A DNA stretch of 64,000 nucleotides from JBBRMU01 sp038230655. Lineage in GTDB: Bacteria > Patescibacteriota > Microgenomatia > UBA1406 > GWC2-37-13. Of this stretch, positions 24,588 through 34,300 are shown piece by piece. Location: the NCBI GenBank assembly GCA_038230655.1, contig JBBRMU010000002.1:1-64000 (forward strand), written 5' to 3'. The number at the start of each line of letters is the position of its first letter. The first letter of the stretch is position 1. Made by a program: the position numbers and the translations under genes. The notes below the pieces were generated by a model. That model saw only the letters and a list, made by a program, of their open reading frames with translations, did not search any database and was not told where the DNA came from.

Positions 24588-24942
24588 GAATAGGACGATA
24601 ATCGATTGACTATAGACGATGATTTCTGAGTTATTGCCTCTGCTTATCCTCGACCCTTATATTTTACCATAAAATCAATATGTAACTTTTGTATAACCTC
24701 TTACAATTATTATGGTTAAAAATTATAAGATACTTATAAATTTTTCAGGTATTTTCGATATTGCGTCACGCTTTAAGACATGCGTTAAAGAATAATTACT
24801 CCTCATTTCAAGCTCTTTACAGAATATGTCAAAAATAGTAACTCAAAACTCACATTTCCGAAATCCCTAAAGTCTAGGCGACAATCTCTAACGGTAATGA
24901 TCAAAAGAAACTCCCATTAATTCACCTATTATTATTTTCTTG
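24588..24942. other. intergenic stretch, nothing firm seen
   Basis: 355 bp between tRNA-Ala and the umuD-like promoter. It should hold the tRNA promoter (reading left), but I cannot place both boxes with confidence. I see no credible reading frame. Confidence 0.4.
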
Positions 24943-24972
24943 TTGACAAAGTAAACAATCGTTTACTACAAT
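24943..24972 (+). promoter_or_regulatory. umuD-like promoter with operator in the spacer
   Basis: TTGACA (24943-24948) and TACAAT (24967-24972) are 18 bp apart. The spacer is filled by a perfect inverted repeat, AGTAAAC-AATC-GTTTACT (24950-24967). A repressor bound there would block RNA polymerase. The core AAACAATCGTTT recurs in the recA promoter region (50850-50861), which points to a shared damage-response (LexA-type) operator. The -10 box ends 6 bases before the ATG, so the mRNA is leaderless. Confidence 0.75.
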
Positions 24973-24978
24973 ACTACT

Positions 24979-25392
24979 ATGAAACCTGTCACCTCATCTT
25001 TCACAAATCCTTCAGTTTTAGTCCCTTTTCTGGGTAGAATTAAGGCGGGTAGCCCAACTCAAGAAGACGCATATAACGAAGACCCAATCTCATTAGACCA
25101 GTACTTAGTAACCAACCCTGGGCATACATTTCTTCTCAGAGTTTCAGGAGACTCTATGATTGATGAAGGAATCCATCAGGGAGATCTCGTAATTTTAGAC
25201 AAGAAAAGAGAGCCAAAAAATAATGACATCGTTGCAGCACTTATTGATGATGAGTGGACTCTTAAATACTTTCATAATAAGGAAGGCCAGGTATATCTAT
25301 CTGCCGCAAATCGCAAATACCCTCCTCTCCACCCGCGTGAGAGTTTGAGTATCGGAGGTGTTGTAACGAGTGTCATTAAAAAGTATTACTAA
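24979..25392 (+). CDS. UmuD-like S24 autoprotease (no DNA-binding domain)
   Basis: 137 residues. It has the self-cleavage site A23-G24 in GRIKAGSP, the nucleophile S59 in VSGDSMIDEG and the general base K96 in WTLKYF, all as in LexA/UmuD. Unlike LexA it has no N-terminal helix-turn-helix, so it is of the UmuD kind: after RecA-stimulated cleavage it would activate a Y-family polymerase. No umuC/dinB gene is adjacent. It is controlled by the operator in its promoter. Confidence 0.85.
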   Translation: MKPVTSSFTNPSVLVPFLGRIKAGSPTQEDAYNEDPISLDQYLVTNPGHTFLLRVSGDSMIDEGIHQGDLVILDKKREPKNNDIVAALIDDEWTLKYFHNKEGQVYLSAANRKYPPLHPRESLSIGGVVTSVIKKYY

Positions 25393-25426
25393 CTTCTTAC
25401 ACTTTAGTGTTATAATTGCGTTAGGG

Positions 25427-25897
25427 ATGACAACAATCAATTTCCCTTTAAGAAGCCCTCCTCATAGCCTTCAAAAATTAGAAGCATTGAAAAAAGTAGA
25501 TAATTTAGTTAAAGGCTCTTCAGAGAATATCTACCAAGCTTCAAGCGTCTTTCCTTTTGATTTTTTTCCCGATCATATCACCGTAAACCGTAGCCGAGTA
25601 GATATTATTATTGGTATGTTCATCGCCACAAAAGAAATGATTAGCATATTAATTGAGAATATATATGAAGTAGATATTGATTATAGCCTGTTTTTTGCAT
25701 CAATAAACTTTAAGGTAACAGGTAACCTACAAAATCCACCACCCATCGGGTTCCTTAAAAAAGATGAAGCTATAAAATTAAGAAGGATCATCAGCGGGTT
25801 AGTTCTTGCCTTAAAGGAGAAAATTGATATTAAAGAGCTAACGGTACAGGAGCTGCAAATAACTATGGAGCAAATAGGCAAAGTTCAACACAAATAA
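25427..25897 (+). CDS. bacterial PH-domain-like protein, unknown
   Basis: 156 residues from MTTINFPLRS (TATAAT lies 10 bp upstream, at 25411-25416). The middle part, FPFDFFPDHITVNRSRVDII and the following IENIYEVDID, reads like a bacterial PH-like domain with a beta-strand pattern. The C-terminus is helical. It has no membrane segment. The function of these domains in CPR is not known to me. It follows the umuD-like gene by 34 bp and could be cotranscribed or use its own -10 box. Confidence 0.5.
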   Translation: MTTINFPLRSPPHSLQKLEALKKVDNLVKGSSENIYQASSVFPFDFFPDHITVNRSRVDIIIGMFIATKEMISILIENIYEVDIDYSLFFASINFKVTGNLQNPPPIGFLKKDEAIKLRRIISGLVLALKEKIDIKELTVQELQITMEQIGKVQHK

Positions 25898-25898
25898 G

Positions 25899-26213
25899 CT
25901 ACTTTTTTATCTCAAAGCTTATAAAAATTTCGTCTGGCTGAGAATAATTAATATCAACTTCGTCGATCCGAGAAAGCGAAGATCCTTTTTTTATAACCTC
26001 AATTATTTCTTCGACTTTTTCCTTCTCACCCTGTATGAGTGCCATAACCCCACCGTCAGCTCCGAAAACTTCTGGACTTTCATATATATTTTTTGCCCAT
26101 CCAGTCACATTATGCGATTTAGCTTGGGACTTAACCCACTGTCTAAACCCCACACCGATAACATCACCTTTTATGTTTAATTGGGCTTGATAAATGCGAG
26201 TCTGGGATTTCAT
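25899..26213 (-). CDS. acyP: acylphosphatase
   Basis: 104 residues from MKSQTRIYQ. Hydrolyses acyl phosphates. The P-loop-like signature is KGDVIGVGFRQWVKSQA with the phosphate-binding Arg, and the catalytic Asn is in VTGWAKNI. Family members are usually about 90-95 residues. There is a small insert EVFGADGGVMALIQGE where most have GxVE. The start is placed at 26213, 1 bp after the stop of the upstream TPR-like gene; a longer frame overlaps that gene. Confidence 0.88.
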   Translation of the reverse strand: MKSQTRIYQAQLNIKGDVIGVGFRQWVKSQAKSHNVTGWAKNIYESPEVFGADGGVMALIQGEKEKVEEIIEVIKKGSSLSRIDEVDINYSQPDEIFISFEIKK

Positions 26214-26214
26214 A

Positions 26215-26688
26215 CTATTTAAGCATCGGGTCAAGCTCTTTTGCTCGCTGAAGATACTCGCTTGAACGGATAGGGTCTCTATTTTCATGATATAAAACCG
26301 ATAACTCATACAGAACTTCTCTCGCCTTAGGGTTTTTTTTAAGAGCTCCTTCTAAAACCTGAATATTCTTTGACCTCAATGAAGGAGCTTTATCTACCTC
26401 GGCTGAAAACTGCTTCCCATAAATATTTTCCTGCATCGCCAGTATAGAGTCGTATTGACTTAAAAAACGGATATGTCGTAACATATCTAAAGATGCGTTT
26501 TGATCTTCATTAACAAATGAGTAGTAAAGTTGGGGAACACTCTGAGAAGCAAATGTGTTCATATATACGAAGAAATATAGCGAGAAACCTACAATAAAAA
26601 AGACGATCGTCTTGATTTTTTCGGTTGTCGGATCCTCCTTACGATGGAGAGTTCTGTGAATTGGTGTATAGTTTTTTTTAATTTTCAT
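26215..26688 (-). CDS. membrane-anchored TPR-like protein
   Basis: 157 residues. A basic N-terminus and one membrane helix (about 25-45) are followed by an extracytoplasmic domain of helical pairs. The last 55 residues (EGALKKNPKAREVLYELSVLYHENRDPIRSSEYLQRAKELDP, given here only as a region) fit one and a half TPR repeats, suggesting a protein-protein interaction role. It is cotranscribed with acyP (1 bp gap) and divergent from the VirD4-like gene. Confidence 0.65.
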   Translation of the reverse strand: MKIKKNYTPIHRTLHRKEDPTTEKIKTIVFFIVGFSLYFFVYMNTFASQSVPQLYYSFVNEDQNASLDMLRHIRFLSQYDSILAMQENIYGKQFSAEVDKAPSLRSKNIQVLEGALKKNPKAREVLYELSVLYHENRDPIRSSEYLQRAKELDPMLK

Positions 26689-26727
26689 ATCTTGCGCAAT
26701 TTAAAGGCATCAAACCCAATTATAGTA

Positions 26728-26733
26728 TATAAT
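26728..26733 (+). promoter_or_regulatory. -10 box of a leaderless transcript
   Basis: TATAAT six bases before the ATG at 26740. It fixes the start of the VirD4-like gene; a longer frame beginning at 26644 starts before this promoter. Confidence 0.65.
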
Positions 26734-26739
26734 TTCCGT

Positions 26740-29094
26740 ATGGATATGTCCTCTTTTCAATCTATATTTGACAGGCTCATATTTTTTCTCCTGGCACTTT
26801 TTGCAGGCATCTTTGCAGCGGGTCTAACAGGTCTATTCATGTATGTTCTGACTCTAATGGCCCGGATGAAAAAAAGAGAGCAAATCTCACTCGAAATGGT
26901 AACCATGCAGGTGATGCTTCCTAAAGATAATGAGATTAAGATTGACGCAGCTGAGCAGATGTTTGCGTCATTTAGCTCACTTAAAAAGTCTGGATTTTGG
27001 TCGTTTCTTGAGGTGGACGATGTCCTCGCATTTGAAATCATAGGTAAAAAAACTGATATCCGTTTTTATATATCAGCACCTAAACGCATAATTGATCTCA
27101 TTGAAAAAATTATTTATGGTTACTATCCAAACGCTGATATAAGTAAAGTCGATGAGCCCAATATCTTCTTTGAAGAAGGAAAGGTTTCCTACGGTGCTCT
27201 TGTCCAAAAAAACGTTCCTTATCTACCATTAAAAACTTATAAAGATATTCCGACCGACCCTCTTGCCTCATTGACGTCTGCTCTTTCTAAGATGGATGAC
27301 AAAGAAGGAGCCATAATCCAGTTTCTTATCCGGCCTGCAAACTCAAAATGGAAAAGTGCCGGAAAGTCACATGTCGCAACTATTAAGAAAAATGAGGCAA
27401 ACCCAGAAAAAGCCACATTTAAAAATGACCCGAAAGCACTCGAAAAAATTGATGAGAAAACAAGTAAACCGGGATTTGAAACAGCAATACGGATGGTGGT
27501 CTCCAGCCCAACAAAAGAAAAGGCAGATATACATCTCCGCAATATGAAAAATGCGTTTTCTCAGTTCAATTCTGATCAGAATACTCTTACAAAACCCCGC
27601 ATGTTCTTTAAAGGTGGTTTCATGATTAATTTCATCTATAAATTCTTTCCCGTATTTGAACCTAACTTTACAAAATCGATCTCTATATTTACATCTGAAG
27701 AACTCGGCACAATGTTCCACTTTCCCAACAAAACCGTCGAAACGCCTCATATCCAATGGATTAAATCTAAAACTGCTCCAGTGTCATCTGAGGTTCCAAC
27801 TTCTGGAGGAACATTTATGGGTTTTGCCTACCATCGTGGAGAAAAAAGACCAGTTCATATTCTTGATAAAGACCGACTTAGACACACGTATATCATTGGT
27901 AAAACCGGTACGGGAAAGTCTGAGTTACTCCTTGAAATGATTAAGCAAGACATTAATAAGGGGCAGGGAGTTTGTGTAATTGATCCCCACGGAGACTTAA
28001 TAGATACTACTATCCGATACATTCCCCCCAATCGTGCCGAAGATGTCATTTACTTTGATCCATCTGATACTGACCGTCCGATGGGACTCAATCTTCTGGA
28101 AGCTCAAACAGAAGAGCAAAAACATTTTATCACTGGCGCGATTATTAACTTAATGTATAAGCTCTATGATCCTCAAAGAACAGGCATCATCGGTCCTCGT
28201 TTTGAACACGCTATCAGAAACGCAATGTTAACGATTATGTATGAACCAGGGGCTACGTTTATTGAGATTGTCCGCATCATGACTGATCCTAAGTTTGTAC
28301 AGGAGCTACTTCCAAAAGTTACAGACCCAATGATTAGGCGTTACTGGACGGACCAAATTGCACAGACAGCAGACTTCCATAAATCTGAGGTTTTAGACTA
28401 CATTGTTTCAAAATTCGGTAGATTCGTTACCAATAAAATGATGCGTAATATGATTGGCCAGTCTAAGAGTGCCTTTGACTTTAGGCAAGTTATGGATGAA
28501 GGAAAAATACTTTTAGTTAATCTCTCAAAGGGGAAACTTGGTGAAGAAAACTCTACGTTCCTCGGCTTACTTCTTATTCCTAAGATCTTAGCTGCTGCCA
28601 TGAGTCGTGTTGATGTCCCAGAGGAACAGCGACGACCATTTTATTTATATGTAGACGAATTCCAAAACTTTGCAACTCCGGACTTTGCAGTTATTCTTTC
28701 AGAAGCGCGTAAATATAAGCTTGCATTGACGGTGGCCAATCAGTTTATCGGTCAGATGGATGAAGAGGTCAAAAATGCAGTCTTCGGGAATGTAGGAACA
28801 AAAATCTGTCTTCGTTTAGGAGTGACGGATGCCTCATTTATGCAACGCGAGTTTCAACCTTACTTTAATGAGACAGATATTATCAATATAGACCGTTATC
28901 ACGCATACATGCAGACAATTGTGAATAATGATCCAGTCAGTCCATTTGCTATTGACACTACAAAAGATGTTGTTAAACTCAAGGCTGAGGCAAATGAAAG
29001 CATCGCTCAGGCGATTATTCAGCTATCTAGGTTGAAATATGGAAGACCAAGAGAACTTGTAGAAGCAGAAATTCAACAAAGAGCTAAACTTTAA
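26740..29094 (+). CDS. VirD4/TraG-like type IV secretion coupling ATPase
   Basis: 784 residues. A membrane helix lies near residues 12-38, followed by an N-terminal domain of about 330 residues. The motor domain has Walker A GKTGTGKS at 387-394, GVCVIDPHGDLI soon after and the Walker B-like LYVDEFQNFATPDF, then a TVANQFIGQM sensor region. This is the TrwB/TraD AAD family that feeds DNA or protein to a type IV channel. In this window the VirB4-like ATPase and PrgI lie about 10-13 kb away, so the machine is split over two loci. The flavin reductase follows 13 bp downstream. Confidence 0.88.
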   Translation: MDMSSFQSIFDRLIFFLLALFAGIFAAGLTGLFMYVLTLMARMKKREQISLEMVTMQVMLPKDNEIKIDAAEQMFASFSSLKKSGFWSFLEVDDVLAFEIIGKKTDIRFYISAPKRIIDLIEKIIYGYYPNADISKVDEPNIFFEEGKVSYGALVQKNVPYLPLKTYKDIPTDPLASLTSALSKMDDKEGAIIQFLIRPANSKWKSAGKSHVATIKKNEANPEKATFKNDPKALEKIDEKTSKPGFETAIRMVVSSPTKEKADIHLRNMKNAFSQFNSDQNTLTKPRMFFKGGFMINFIYKFFPVFEPNFTKSISIFTSEELGTMFHFPNKTVETPHIQWIKSKTAPVSSEVPTSGGTFMGFAYHRGEKRPVHILDKDRLRHTYIIGKTGTGKSELLLEMIKQDINKGQGVCVIDPHGDLIDTTIRYIPPNRAEDVIYFDPSDTDRPMGLNLLEAQTEEQKHFITGAIINLMYKLYDPQRTGIIGPRFEHAIRNAMLTIMYEPGATFIEIVRIMTDPKFVQELLPKVTDPMIRRYWTDQIAQTADFHKSEVLDYIVSKFGRFVTNKMMRNMIGQSKSAFDFRQVMDEGKILLVNLSKGKLGEENSTFLGLLLIPKILAAAMSRVDVPEEQRRPFYLYVDEFQNFATPDFAVILSEARKYKLALTVANQFIGQMDEEVKNAVFGNVGTKICLRLGVTDASFMQREFQPYFNETDIINIDRYHAYMQTIVNNDPVSPFAIDTTKDVVKLKAEANESIAQAIIQLSRLKYGRPRELVEAEIQQRAKL

Positions 29095-29107
29095 CCCCCA
29101 CTTTACC

Positions 29108-29866
29108 ATGATTCAAACTTTTAAAACTAAACTCATCAGTAAAAAAAAACTAACTGAGAATGTGTATCTCGTTGAGTTTAGACTCATAGATCCATCTTTT
29201 CTTGAATTTAAAGCAGGACAGTACTTAATACTTCTCTGTCCCCAACCAGATGGATTAAATATTCGTAGACTTTTCTCGATCGCTTCTCACCAAAGTAATC
29301 ATGAGACATTTGAGCTCGTTGCAGAGTTGATCCCAAACGGAGTTGCCTCAACATACTTCGTGACTATGAATGAGGGAGATGAAGTCCAGTTTCAAGGACC
29401 CGCAGGGATGTTTACCTTAAGGGGTACTAATAACCGTATTTTTCTTGCTACGGGTACAGGCATTGCCCCGATGATGAGCATGCTGCAGGATATAATCCGG
29501 GGCAATGCCCGATCTGATCATAGTAATATTCTTTTTTGGGGAGTCCCACACTTTAAAGATCTTTACTTTATTCACGAACTGAGGAAATTTAAAGATGAAC
29601 ATCCTAACTTTAGTTTTTATATCTGCGTCTCCAGAGAAACAAGCTTAGACAGTCTTCCCGAAGACGATAAAAAGTACTACATGCTCGGCAGAGTTACAGT
29701 TGGACTGGAAAAGATACTTGGAAAAGATACTATGAATGGTTCTATTGAGATACCTAAGGATCAAGACTACTACTTGTGTGCTGGAAGGACCGTTGTCGAG
29801 TTTCTACGGCAGTATTTATACTATAAAAATGTCCCCAAGGAACGTGTCATCTTCGAAAAGTTTTAA
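29108..29866 (+). CDS. ferredoxin-NADP reductase-family flavoprotein
   Basis: 252 residues. The N-terminal beta-barrel has IRRLFSIAS (FAD-binding Arg-x-Tyr/Phe-Ser). The NAD(P) domain has FLATGTGIAPMMSML and ends with YYLCAGRTVVEFLRQYL. This matches the FNR/flavohaemoprotein reductase group that moves electrons between NAD(P)H and a carrier. No ferredoxin or haem domain is fused and no obvious electron partner is adjacent. The 13-bp gap to the VirD4-like gene suggests cotranscription without a clear functional link. Confidence 0.85.
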   Translation: MIQTFKTKLISKKKLTENVYLVEFRLIDPSFLEFKAGQYLILLCPQPDGLNIRRLFSIASHQSNHETFELVAELIPNGVASTYFVTMNEGDEVQFQGPAGMFTLRGTNNRIFLATGTGIAPMMSMLQDIIRGNARSDHSNILFWGVPHFKDLYFIHELRKFKDEHPNFSFYICVSRETSLDSLPEDDKKYYMLGRVTVGLEKILGKDTMNGSIEIPKDQDYYLCAGRTVVEFLRQYLYYKNVPKERVIFEKF

Positions 29867-29904
29867 ATTCCCAGGATTAACTATCTTTAAGAAAGCACCC
29901 ACAT

Positions 29905-30858
29905 TTATTTATTAACATTATTTCCTCTTGGTGGCGTCGGTGCGTTTGTAGTAGAAGGGCCAGGGGAAAGAAAATTTTTGGTAGTAAAGCTTGTTACGAA
30001 AAGCTCCGATGGAATCTGCGGATAAGACTGAAAAAGCTGAATCTTCTTTGAAATACCTGAAACAGTCTTGGCCTCTGAGTAAAAATACTTGCCCTGGGCA
30101 GGAAAATTTGGAGTATAACCTACTCCTGTATCCACGCCTATTCTTGTTGAGGAGTTGAGCGATGTCGTTATTAACCGCACAAAAAGTAGCTTAGCGCTTA
30201 CAGGAATATTTGGGAGAACGGCCTCACATAGAAATGATGTGTTATTGATACTATGACTATTTATTAGTGAAGGAGTTATGTCTGGATTGCTAACTGTATT
30301 ATCTGAGTTGTTACCCGTAGCTACAACGTGCCTTTCTTGACTATAGGGAGATGGAACCGTGCCATCACCATATACAAGCGTCAACTCTAGTCCCACTTGA
30401 TCACATACATTGAGAATATTGGTAACATTTTCAACAGACATGTAAAATAGATGAAGTGACTTGCCGCCTATTGGTGAAGGCTCATTTTCAAATACTCCGT
30501 CATTTTTATAATGGGTTAGATATAAAGTATATTGGGTATCTTTACTAAGTAATGGACTCACAAAATTACTAGTAGTGCTTTCCACTTTGACTGTACTATT
30601 TTCCAAGTCTATTCCCTGTAGTTCCAGACCGAGATGAGAGAAGGTATATGGTGCAGGCGTTACACTTACGTTTATTGCTGCTTCAAGACCTGCTTCCGCA
30701 GCAGCGAGTGATCTATCAGAGTCTTGCTGAAGTTTGGAAACTTTGGTCTCGGTTCTGGAGGTAAAAGAAACAGCCAGAACAACTGTAATTATTGTGGCCA
30801 GTAACAGCACAATAATCAAAAGCGCCTGTCCCTTTTTATATAATTTTTTGTCTTTCAT
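29905..30858 (-). CDS. PilX-like prepilin protein
   Basis: 317 residues. The N-terminus LYKKGQALLIIVLLLATIITVVLAVSF resembles the leader and hydrophobic helix of type IV pilin-like proteins (Lys-Lys-Gly before the helix), and it is followed by the amphipathic SDRSLAAAEAGLEAAINV region seen in PilX N-terminal domains. The remainder is a Ser/Thr-rich extracytoplasmic domain with a Pro/Thr tail. It follows the SLH protein by 17 bp and probably forms a surface structure with it. A minor pilin role is an inference. Confidence 0.65.
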   Translation of the reverse strand: MKDKKLYKKGQALLIIVLLLATIITVVLAVSFTSRTETKVSKLQQDSDRSLAAAEAGLEAAINVSVTPAPYTFSHLGLELQGIDLENSTVKVESTTSNFVSPLLSKDTQYTLYLTHYKNDGVFENEPSPIGGKSLHLFYMSVENVTNILNVCDQVGLELTLVYGDGTVPSPYSQERHVVATGNNSDNTVSNPDITPSLINSHSINNTSFLCEAVLPNIPVSAKLLFVRLITTSLNSSTRIGVDTGVGYTPNFPAQGKYFYSEAKTVSGISKKIQLFQSYPQIPSELFVTSFTTKNFLSPGPSTTNAPTPPRGNNVNK

Positions 30859-30875
30859 TTTAGATATAACTTAGT

Positions 30876-33800
30876 TTAACGTAACTGCTTCCAGTCATAC
30901 GATGATTTTGATAATAGTCCTAATAAACTCATATACATATCAATATTATGCTCGATAAAAAATGAAGGACGGTCGTTTGTAAAAGGTACCTGCCACTCTC
31001 TTCCGTTTTTCAAATCTTTCGTTATTATATTTCCACTAATGCTTAATCCTAGATTAGGGTTTGTTCCAATATCAATACTATCAGCAATAAATATACCATT
31101 TGCCTCAGAGACTATATCAGACGTTGTTGTGGTATCACCTATATAAATGTTGCCTCCCGTTGAATCTTTTACAGATAATATAGCTATATTTCTCTTAAGG
31201 CTGTTAAAGATCCCTGATGGAGGAACTATTGTAATATTTGACCCTACAACTATAACGACTATTTTATCTGTAGGACCTAATGGTGGAGAAATTGGGAGGT
31301 CATCGCGAGCAACAGTTATATCACTTCCAGAGGTCGTAGTCACAATATTAATTGTATTTGCTTTTAGCTTCGTTAAATCTCCATTCTTAATCTCGTTATA
31401 TTGCTTTCTTGCTTTGACATAGTTAACAAAGTCCATGAAGATTGGGTCTGAGTAGTTGTAATATACATGATTTTCCCAACCGGAAGCTGATACTTTTGCT
31501 CCTGGATTCTGGTTTCCAAGGGCAATTGTAGGCGCTAAAACTACTCCTGCTTTCCGTACTGGCGAGGAGTTGTTGACTATGAAAAATGGTTCACCTGGGG
31601 CGAGAGTCAGACTAGAGAAAGGTATTGGATTTCGAGGAATTGTATTGTACAAAGGCTTACTACTCTGATATGCAGCATTTTTCATCTGAGTCCAAGGTTT
31701 TGGAGTAGGAGATGGAGTCGGCGTGCATTCAGGAAGCGGACCAAATTGCGAAACTAAACTTTCATCAATATGGTTCCATGTCCGGACACTATATCGTATT
31801 CCAGGTTGAAATAGAAGTGGGGTTGGTGTCCCAGGCGAAGGAGGTGCAGTAACATCAACAGCAGCATAAAATCCTGTGGGCGCAAAAGTACTTTGTGTTG
31901 TACCAAGACCACAACTTGGCCAGGTTCCTGTACACACATATTTATTATAAAAATTCTGAGGGTCAAAAGCAATCTGCTCTGTCATATCAACATGACTCGC
32001 TCTGGTATCATGCCATATTATATTTACTCTATCAATATCTCTTGTATCGTTAGGAATAAAACATGCTGGTGGAGTTATAGCAGGGGCACATTCTCTTATA
32101 CTGAAAGTGCTTTCTGCACTAAATACTCCCTGGCCCCATGTTCTTACCCTATAGAGCGTGTCAGGATCTAATGTCAGCTGAGTATTGCCGGTATCTGCTG
32201 GTGTGATGAATCCATCTGGAGCTGTAGTGTTTAAGCCAGAAACTACTCTATTTGCATAATCGGGATAAGTTGGCCATGGTGACGGAGGAGGTGTCGTATA
32301 AGCGCGAATATCTACGTTTGTTCTTGGTGGAAATGCATTCAACCAAGAGATATTAACATCAGTTCCAGTATGTCCCTGCACAATACAAGTAGGAACTACA
32401 ATTGTCGGTCCTGGAATTGTTGTCGGTGGGGGTGGACAGTTCGTCAAATTAATCAAAACTGGTGATGATGGTGCCCAAGGAGAAGGTAACCATTCTTGAT
32501 TTGAATTCGCTGGAAGATATGTCACTCTTCCATGAAGAGAGTAATAGTTTGGCGTTGTACCAACGGGGAACGTAATTGAACTCTCGCCTGTCCAAGCATC
32601 CCTAATAAAGTTATGACTAGTATTTGGATCTTCAAGCTCTGCATATACAAGACCTGTGGGATTTCCACTCCAGTCTAAGGAAAATACAAATTGTCCGTTA
32701 GTAAATGAACATGACCAATTTGGAGGTGGTGTCTGAGGTGGAGGAACACAAGCAGGAGGAACTAACGCGATTGCTGTTATTTTAGCGGCTTGGGCACGCG
32801 TGAGAGGATTAGCAGGCCTAAAATAAGGACGATTTTGACAGTTTCCATTAGCACATCCACAACTCTCTGGATTCCCAGGATCAGGATCACAACTGTAACC
32901 ATTGATCGCACCACGGGCATATATTGCCTCAATATAGTCATGAAAAGTATCATTCTTTGGAACATCCGCAAAAGTCCATAAATCAGAACAGATATTACTC
33001 CCGCAATTACAGCTACTACCAGTACAATAACGAGCAGCTCTAGCAATCATTAGAGAAAACTGTCTTCTTAGTACATTATCTCCTGGAAGAAATGTACCAT
33101 CATCATAACCAGATATTATTCCATGTGCAGCTGCTTGTTCAATATAGGGCCAATAAACATAGTCTCTGGGGACATCAGAAAAAGTATGCTGAGGTGGTGG
33201 TGGCAAAACACCCGTTAAATGTGCTGCGTTTGTAATGATCTTTGCAGCTTGTCCTCGCTGTATGATGTTTTGCGGTATGAAATATGTTCTGTTATCTGGG
33301 GGAACACATACACCTGCGGGTGCGCTTCCACAGCTGTACCCCGACATAATGTGACTTATCCCAATTAGATTTATATAATCATAAAAAGGATTAACGCGAC
33401 TGACGTCTTGGAAATACTGGCCACATGCTGCGAAAGGAGCACAGGTAATTCCAGCCGCTACGGTGAGCATTTTTGTAACTTGTATTTTTGTAGCATTCCC
33501 ATCAATAAACCATGGACTATGCTGAATATCGCAGTATAAGGGAGCAGTAGGGTCATTAACCGTAATATCGCAGTCATAGCCATCCAATGCTCCTTGAATT
33601 GCCAAAGCCTGGATCCATGGATAAAATGTATTGTTTGCGGCCGTCACATCAAAGAAATATTGACCGGTAGATACTGGCGAGATACCAGCAGCTTCTGCCA
33701 CTAATTTAGCTGCCTGTCCACGAGTAGCAGTAGTATTAGGCCGGAATGTCCCGTCAATATATCCTGATATCAACCCATCGTCTGCAAGGTTTTCAATAAA

Positions 33801-34220
33801 ATACCAAAATGGGTCTGTACAGTTTCCATCCCCATCCTCGATACACGAGACATCAGAGAATGTCTTTTGACTGTGGGGAATATCATGGAGACTTCCATGT
33901 GTTACCGCTGCTAATTTGGCAAGTCCTGCTCTCGTAATAAGATTTCGAGGTAGCAAGTAATCTAAATTTGCGGGAGGGACACATAGCAGAGGTGGTGTAA
34001 TACAACTCAATCCAAGGTTATTGCGATTCTGTATAAAACACTGTTTCAAACTCGTAGCATATGGAAAAAAATCATTGTCAAGTCCGACATCCTGGAAAAC
34101 TGGCGCTGAACAATCGGTGTTACATGTTATATGTGATGAAGCGGCTTGAGCCGGAATACTAAATAGCTTAATAATAAGAAGTACACCTAAAACTGCAAAT
34201 AATAATTTAAATAATTTCAT
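30876..34220 (-). CDS. large secreted SLH-domain surface protein
   Basis: 1114 residues with a signal peptide (1-26, ending AQA). Residues from about 40 to 500 hold six SLH-type repeats, each opening with F-x-D-V (FSDV, FFDV, FQDV, FADV) and closing with a TRxQAAK-like helix. Cys-rich inserts sit in several repeats. Next come Pro/Thr-rich linkers with Ig-like segments (500-850) and a C-terminal domain from about 890 related to that of the pilin-like neighbour region. SLH repeats normally bind the cell wall or S-layer polymers, so this is probably a cell-envelope protein. Confidence 0.8.
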   Translation of the reverse strand: MKLFKLLFAVLGVLLIIKLFSIPAQAASSHITCNTDCSAPVFQDVGLDNDFFPYATSLKQCFIQNRNNLGLSCITPPLLCVPPANLDYLLPRNLITRAGLAKLAAVTHGSLHDIPHSQKTFSDVSCIEDGDGNCTDPFWYFIENLADDGLISGYIDGTFRPNTTATRGQAAKLVAEAAGISPVSTGQYFFDVTAANNTFYPWIQALAIQGALDGYDCDITVNDPTAPLYCDIQHSPWFIDGNATKIQVTKMLTVAAGITCAPFAACGQYFQDVSRVNPFYDYINLIGISHIMSGYSCGSAPAGVCVPPDNRTYFIPQNIIQRGQAAKIITNAAHLTGVLPPPPQHTFSDVPRDYVYWPYIEQAAAHGIISGYDDGTFLPGDNVLRRQFSLMIARAARYCTGSSCNCGSNICSDLWTFADVPKNDTFHDYIEAIYARGAINGYSCDPDPGNPESCGCANGNCQNRPYFRPANPLTRAQAAKITAIALVPPACVPPPQTPPPNWSCSFTNGQFVFSLDWSGNPTGLVYAELEDPNTSHNFIRDAWTGESSITFPVGTTPNYYSLHGRVTYLPANSNQEWLPSPWAPSSPVLINLTNCPPPPTTIPGPTIVVPTCIVQGHTGTDVNISWLNAFPPRTNVDIRAYTTPPPSPWPTYPDYANRVVSGLNTTAPDGFITPADTGNTQLTLDPDTLYRVRTWGQGVFSAESTFSIRECAPAITPPACFIPNDTRDIDRVNIIWHDTRASHVDMTEQIAFDPQNFYNKYVCTGTWPSCGLGTTQSTFAPTGFYAAVDVTAPPSPGTPTPLLFQPGIRYSVRTWNHIDESLVSQFGPLPECTPTPSPTPKPWTQMKNAAYQSSKPLYNTIPRNPIPFSSLTLAPGEPFFIVNNSSPVRKAGVVLAPTIALGNQNPGAKVSASGWENHVYYNYSDPIFMDFVNYVKARKQYNEIKNGDLTKLKANTINIVTTTSGSDITVARDDLPISPPLGPTDKIVVIVVGSNITIVPPSGIFNSLKRNIAILSVKDSTGGNIYIGDTTTTSDIVSEANGIFIADSIDIGTNPNLGLSISGNIITKDLKNGREWQVPFTNDRPSFFIEHNIDMYMSLLGLLSKSSYDWKQLR

Positions 34221-34300
34221 GAGTATTTAATATACAAAAACCTGATACAAATGCTGTATTGATTTCAGTATAATACTTTAGCAAGAAATATCAAATGGAT

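Noticed and set aside
24979..25392. Calling the S24 protein LexA
   Set aside because: There is no helix-turn-helix before the cleavage site; the length fits UmuD, so it is unlikely to bind the operator itself.
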